Of a stretch of DNA of 9,641 bases, positions 7,542-9,641 are shown one piece after another. The stretch lies in contig QHVD01000322.1 of NCBI GenBank assembly GCA_003222235.1, forward strand, positions 1-9,641, given 5' to 3'. Position 1 is the stretch's first letter. The number at the start of each line of letters is the position of its first letter. Origin of the DNA: Gemmatimonadota bacterium. Lineage in GTDB: Bacteria > Gemmatimonadota > Gemmatimonadetes > Gemmatimonadales > GWC2-71-9. A program made the position numbers and the translations under genes. Below the pieces are notes generated by a model. The model was not told where the DNA came from, ran no database searches, and saw nothing but the letters and a program-made list of their open reading frames with translations.

Positions 7542-7548
7542 AAGGAGG
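7542..7548 (+). promoter_or_regulatory. Ribosome binding site of the ABC ATPase gene
   Basis: AAGGAGG lies 5 nt before the ATG at 7554 and only 1 nt after the hydrolase stop (TGA, 7538-7540). It fixes the start and ties the ATPase gene to the hydrolase as one operon. Confidence 0.8.
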
Positions 7549-7553
7549 GGCGC

Positions 7554-8604
7554 ATGGCGTCGGTCACGCTCCGGCGGCTCACCAAAACGTTCGATAGGGA
7601 CGGGAAGCCCGCCCTTCACGACTTGACGCTGGAGGTGCGGGACGGGGAGTTCCTCGTGCTGCTCGGGCCGTCCGGGTGCGGCAAGACCACAGCGTTGCGC
7701 TGCATCGCGGGGCTGGAGGAGCCGAGCGCCGGGGAGATTCGGATCGGCGAGCGTGAGGTGACCCACCTCGCGCCCGCCGACCGCGACGTCGCGATGGTGT
7801 TCCAAAATCACGCGCTGTACCCGCACCTGACGGTGCGGGCCAACGTCGCCTTCGGGCTGGAGGTGCGCCGGGTCCCGAAGCCGGACATCGCGCGGCGGGT
7901 TCAGGAGACCGCCGAGCGGCTGGGGATAGCGGAGCTGTTGGAACGGCGCCCGGCACAGCTGTCCGGCGGACAGCGCCAGCGGGTCGCGTTGGGACGGGCG
8001 ATCGTTCGCAACCCGCCTCGACGCCACGCTGCGGAGCGAGATGCGCGCGGAGCTGCTGCAGCTGCACCGCGCGCTCGGGGCCACGATGATCTACGTCACC
8101 CACGACCAGGCTGAGGCCATGACCATGGGCGAGCGCATCGCGGTGCTGCACGAGGGTCGCCTGCGCCAGCTCGGCACGCCCGCCGAGATTTACGGGATGC
8201 CGGCCGACGCGTTCGTGGCGCGGTTCACCGGCAACCCGGGGATGAATGTGTTACGCGGCCAGGGACGCGCGAGCAGTGAAGGGGAGCGGGGGGGGGCGGG
8301 CGTCGTCGATTGCGGAAGCCTGTCGGTGCCGGTCGCGCTGGAGCACTACGAGGGGGAGATCCTGCTCGGCGTGCGGCCGGAGCACGTGAGCCTCTGCGCC
8401 GTGGGTCAGGGCGTGGGGAACGCGGCGGTCCGTGTCGTGGAATCGCTCGGCGCCGAGACGCTGGTGCATGTTGACGCGGGCGGACAGACGCTCGTCGCGA
8501 AGCTGCCGGGAATGGTCGAGTTGCACGTCGGCGCCACAGTCGGGGTCCACCTCGACCGGCGGCGGCTGCATCTGTTCGACGGAGCCGGGGAGCGGCTTGA
8601 GTGA
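7554..8604 (+). pseudogene. Sugar ABC transporter ATPase (MalK/UgpC family), frame broken by a deletion at about 8016
   Basis: The energy-supplying subunit of a carbohydrate importer. The first frame gives Walker A GPSGCGKTT (38-46), Q-loop Gln84 (MVFQNHALYPH) and signature LSGGQRQ (136-142), through ALGRAIVRNP (to residue 154, nt 8015). The family then expects about 11 residues holding Walker B (hydrophobics-DEPLSN). Instead the match jumps at once to LDATLRSEMRAELLQL in the +1 frame from nt 8017. It continues with the H-loop VTHDQAEAM (His at 8101), a TOBE-type domain and the VRPEHVSL motif, ending at 8604. This fits a net loss of about 32 nt. As read, the protein would lack Walker B and carry a 32-residue foreign tail, hence be inactive. 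Both halves look otherwise well preserved, so the deletion is either very recent or an assembly error. The stop overlaps the next gene by 4 nt (GTGA). Confidence 0.85.
8288..8296 (+). other. Run of nine G in the ATPase gene
   Basis: A mononucleotide tract of nine G lies within the TOBE-region coding sequence of the ATPase gene, in the linker encoding GERGGAG. The reading frame is consistent on both sides (FTGNPGMN before, VRPEHVSL after), so the length as given is in frame. Such tracts slip easily in replication and sequencing. Confidence 0.6.
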
Positions 8605-9641
8605 CGGAGCGCTCCGGCTGGCGCGCGCTGGCCTTCGGCGGCGTCGTGCTGACCGCCCTCCTCACGCTGGCCGCCGCCCGCTGGGCGACGGCGCGCTATG
8701 AGGGCGCGCTCGCCGAACGGGCGGCGGCCACCACCGCGGCGTACCTCTCGCTCGTCACCCCCGCCGCGAAGGGCGGCGCCGGTTACGAGCTGCCGCGGCT
8801 CCTGATCGAGTCCCACGCCGTCGGCGAGCTCGCCGAGCTGACGTCGCGCGTGGAGGTGTACCATGGCACCGCGCCGCTCGTCCATGCGACCGGCTCGCCC
8901 TTGCCTCATGCGCTCCTCGAGCGGCTGCGGCGCCAGGCGGCGCCGCAGTGGAACGCCGGGGCGGCGGTCGCGCCTCTCCTCGATCGCAACGGCTGGGACG
9001 TCGTCGGCGCGATTGCCGTGTGGCCGCAGAGCGGGGCGGGGCCCTCGATCCGCACCCTCCTGGCGCTCCTGGTCGCGCTCGGCACGGGGGCCATGGCGGC
9101 GGGGGGGGCGGGGGCGGGGGCGGTCGAAAGCGGGCTGGTGCGGCGGAGGTGGTCCCTGGCGTGCTACGGGGCCGCTGCGGCGCTGCTCGCGATCGCGGCC
9201 TATGGGGACGTGCGTGGCGTCGCCGCCGATTCCACGGATCGGTGGCTCGCCGACACGCGGCTCCTGATGCAGGAGGCCATGGCCCGCGTGCCGGATGCGC
9301 GCAGCTCGCTCTCGACCCTCGCGCCGATCACGCGCGGCGCCGAGGTCGTCCCCGGGGACAGCGCCGGGCCCGCCTCGTGGCGCCGGCGGGTGAACGGCGT
9401 GGGGCACGCCGCCGTAGCCGTGCGCCTGGCTCCGGGCCGCTGGGCCGAGCTCCGCGTGCTCCCGGCGGAAACCGGCTCGGGCGGGTGGTTCGCGGTGACA
9501 CTGGGACTCGCGCTGCTCGGCCCCTGCGCTGCCGCCTTCGCCGCCTGGGGCGCTCGCATGGCGACGCAGCCGCGGCGCCGGCGAGAGACAGTGACCGCCT
9601 GGGCGTTCCTCGCGCCCTCGATGCTGCATCTGGGCGTCTTC
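8601..9641 (+). CDS. MalF/UgpA-type sugar permease with long N-terminal membrane sensor-like region (partial, runs off window)
   Basis: An open frame of 347 codons from a GTG that overlaps the ATPase stop (GTGA), with no stop before the window end. The final residues, TVTAWAFLAPSMLHLGVF (330-347), match the start of MalF/UgpA-type ABC permeases, whose first helix usually lies near the N terminus. Here it is preceded by about 325 residues. These comprise membrane segments at about 9-29, 149-172, 185-201 and 295-316, and two predicted extracytoplasmic parts, about 30-148 and 202-294. Arginine clusters at 181-183 and 325-328 support that topology. The first outer part (VEVYHGTAPLVHATG... DRNGWDVVGAIAVWP) resembles Cache/PAS-like sensory folds; this is an impression only. 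E. coli MalF has a periplasmic insertion elsewhere, not this arrangement. Its likely role is the sugar channel working with the ATPase just upstream. The partner permease and binding protein presumably follow to the right. Confidence 0.75.
   Translation, partial: MTERSGWRALAFGGVVLTALLTLAAARWATARYEGALAERAAATTAAYLSLVTPAAKGGAGYELPRLLIESHAVGELAELTSRVEVYHGTAPLVHATGSPLPHALLERLRRQAAPQWNAGAAVAPLLDRNGWDVVGAIAVWPQSGAGPSIRTLLALLVALGTGAMAAGGAGAGAVESGLVRRRWSLACYGAAAALLAIAAYGDVRGVAADSTDRWLADTRLLMQEAMARVPDARSSLSTLAPITRGAEVVPGDSAGPASWRRRVNGVGHAAVAVRLAPGRWAELRVLPAETGSGGWFAVTLGLALLGPCAAAFAAWGARMATQPRRRRETVTAWAFLAPSMLHLGVF
9101..9123 (+). other. G-rich tract with G-quadruplex potential
   Basis: G runs of 8, 5, 5 and 2 separated by single C residues, on the coding strand of the permease gene. 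They encode the Gly/Ala-rich end of its second predicted membrane segment. At least four GGG blocks with very short loops are available, so a G-quadruplex is possible in DNA or mRNA. Codon use alone (GGG/GCG) could explain it. Confidence 0.45.

Noticed and set aside
8041..8604. Second half of the ATPase as an independent gene starting at ATG 8041
   Set aside because: The match to the ATPase continues upstream of that ATG in the same frame (LDATLRSE), so it is the displaced end of the broken gene.
8406..9629. A 407-codon open frame on the minus strand at the right end
   Set aside because: It has low-complexity Arg/Pro/Gly content and no domain. The plus-strand frame from 8601 has membrane segments, an operon-like GTGA overlap and a permease motif.

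Overview
This is a 9.6 kb stretch of very GC-rich bacterial DNA, gene-dense, with short gaps and several stop/start overlaps (ATGA, GTGA). The gene types point to a free-living, aerobic, probably soil or sediment heterotroph: a membrane sensor kinase, MnSOD, a peroxiredoxin relic, and a sugar ABC importer next to a glycoside hydrolase. My weak guess, from recollection of similar gene sets, is Gemmatimonadota or a comparable high-GC phylum. Nothing in the sequence proves the taxon.

Left block (25-4110, all +): a multi-pass membrane PAS histidine kinase overlaps by 4 nt a single-domain Rcp1/CheY-like response regulator. These are followed at 23-nt gaps by a D-amino-acid aminotransferase (dat) and a HisN-type inositol-monophosphatase-family phosphatase. 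The four could be co-transcribed, but the two enzymes have no obvious functional link to the kinase.

Middle (4111-5304): hisN and a minus-strand Mn-superoxide dismutase (sodA) converge on a 110-bp element (4114-4223). It has 27-nt inverted arms, each made of two copies of a 10-bp unit, and it can fold almost end to end. Upstream of sodA, on the other strand, an 80-aa reading frame holds only the core of a peroxiredoxin, with the PxxxTxxC active site intact and both ends missing.

Right block (5294-9641, all +): this looks like a carbohydrate uptake and cleavage operon. It has a large cytoplasmic GH63-like (alpha/alpha)6 hydrolase, a MalK/UgpC-type ATPase gene, and a MalF-type permease gene that runs off the right edge. 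Two things stand out. The ATPase gene has an apparent deletion of about 32 nt that removes the Walker B motif and shifts the frame. The permease begins only after about 325 residues of four membrane segments and two extracytoplasmic domains, so it looks like an ABC importer subunit with a built-in sensor-like module. That fusion is the best candidate here for an undescribed system; its remaining genes lie to the right of the window.
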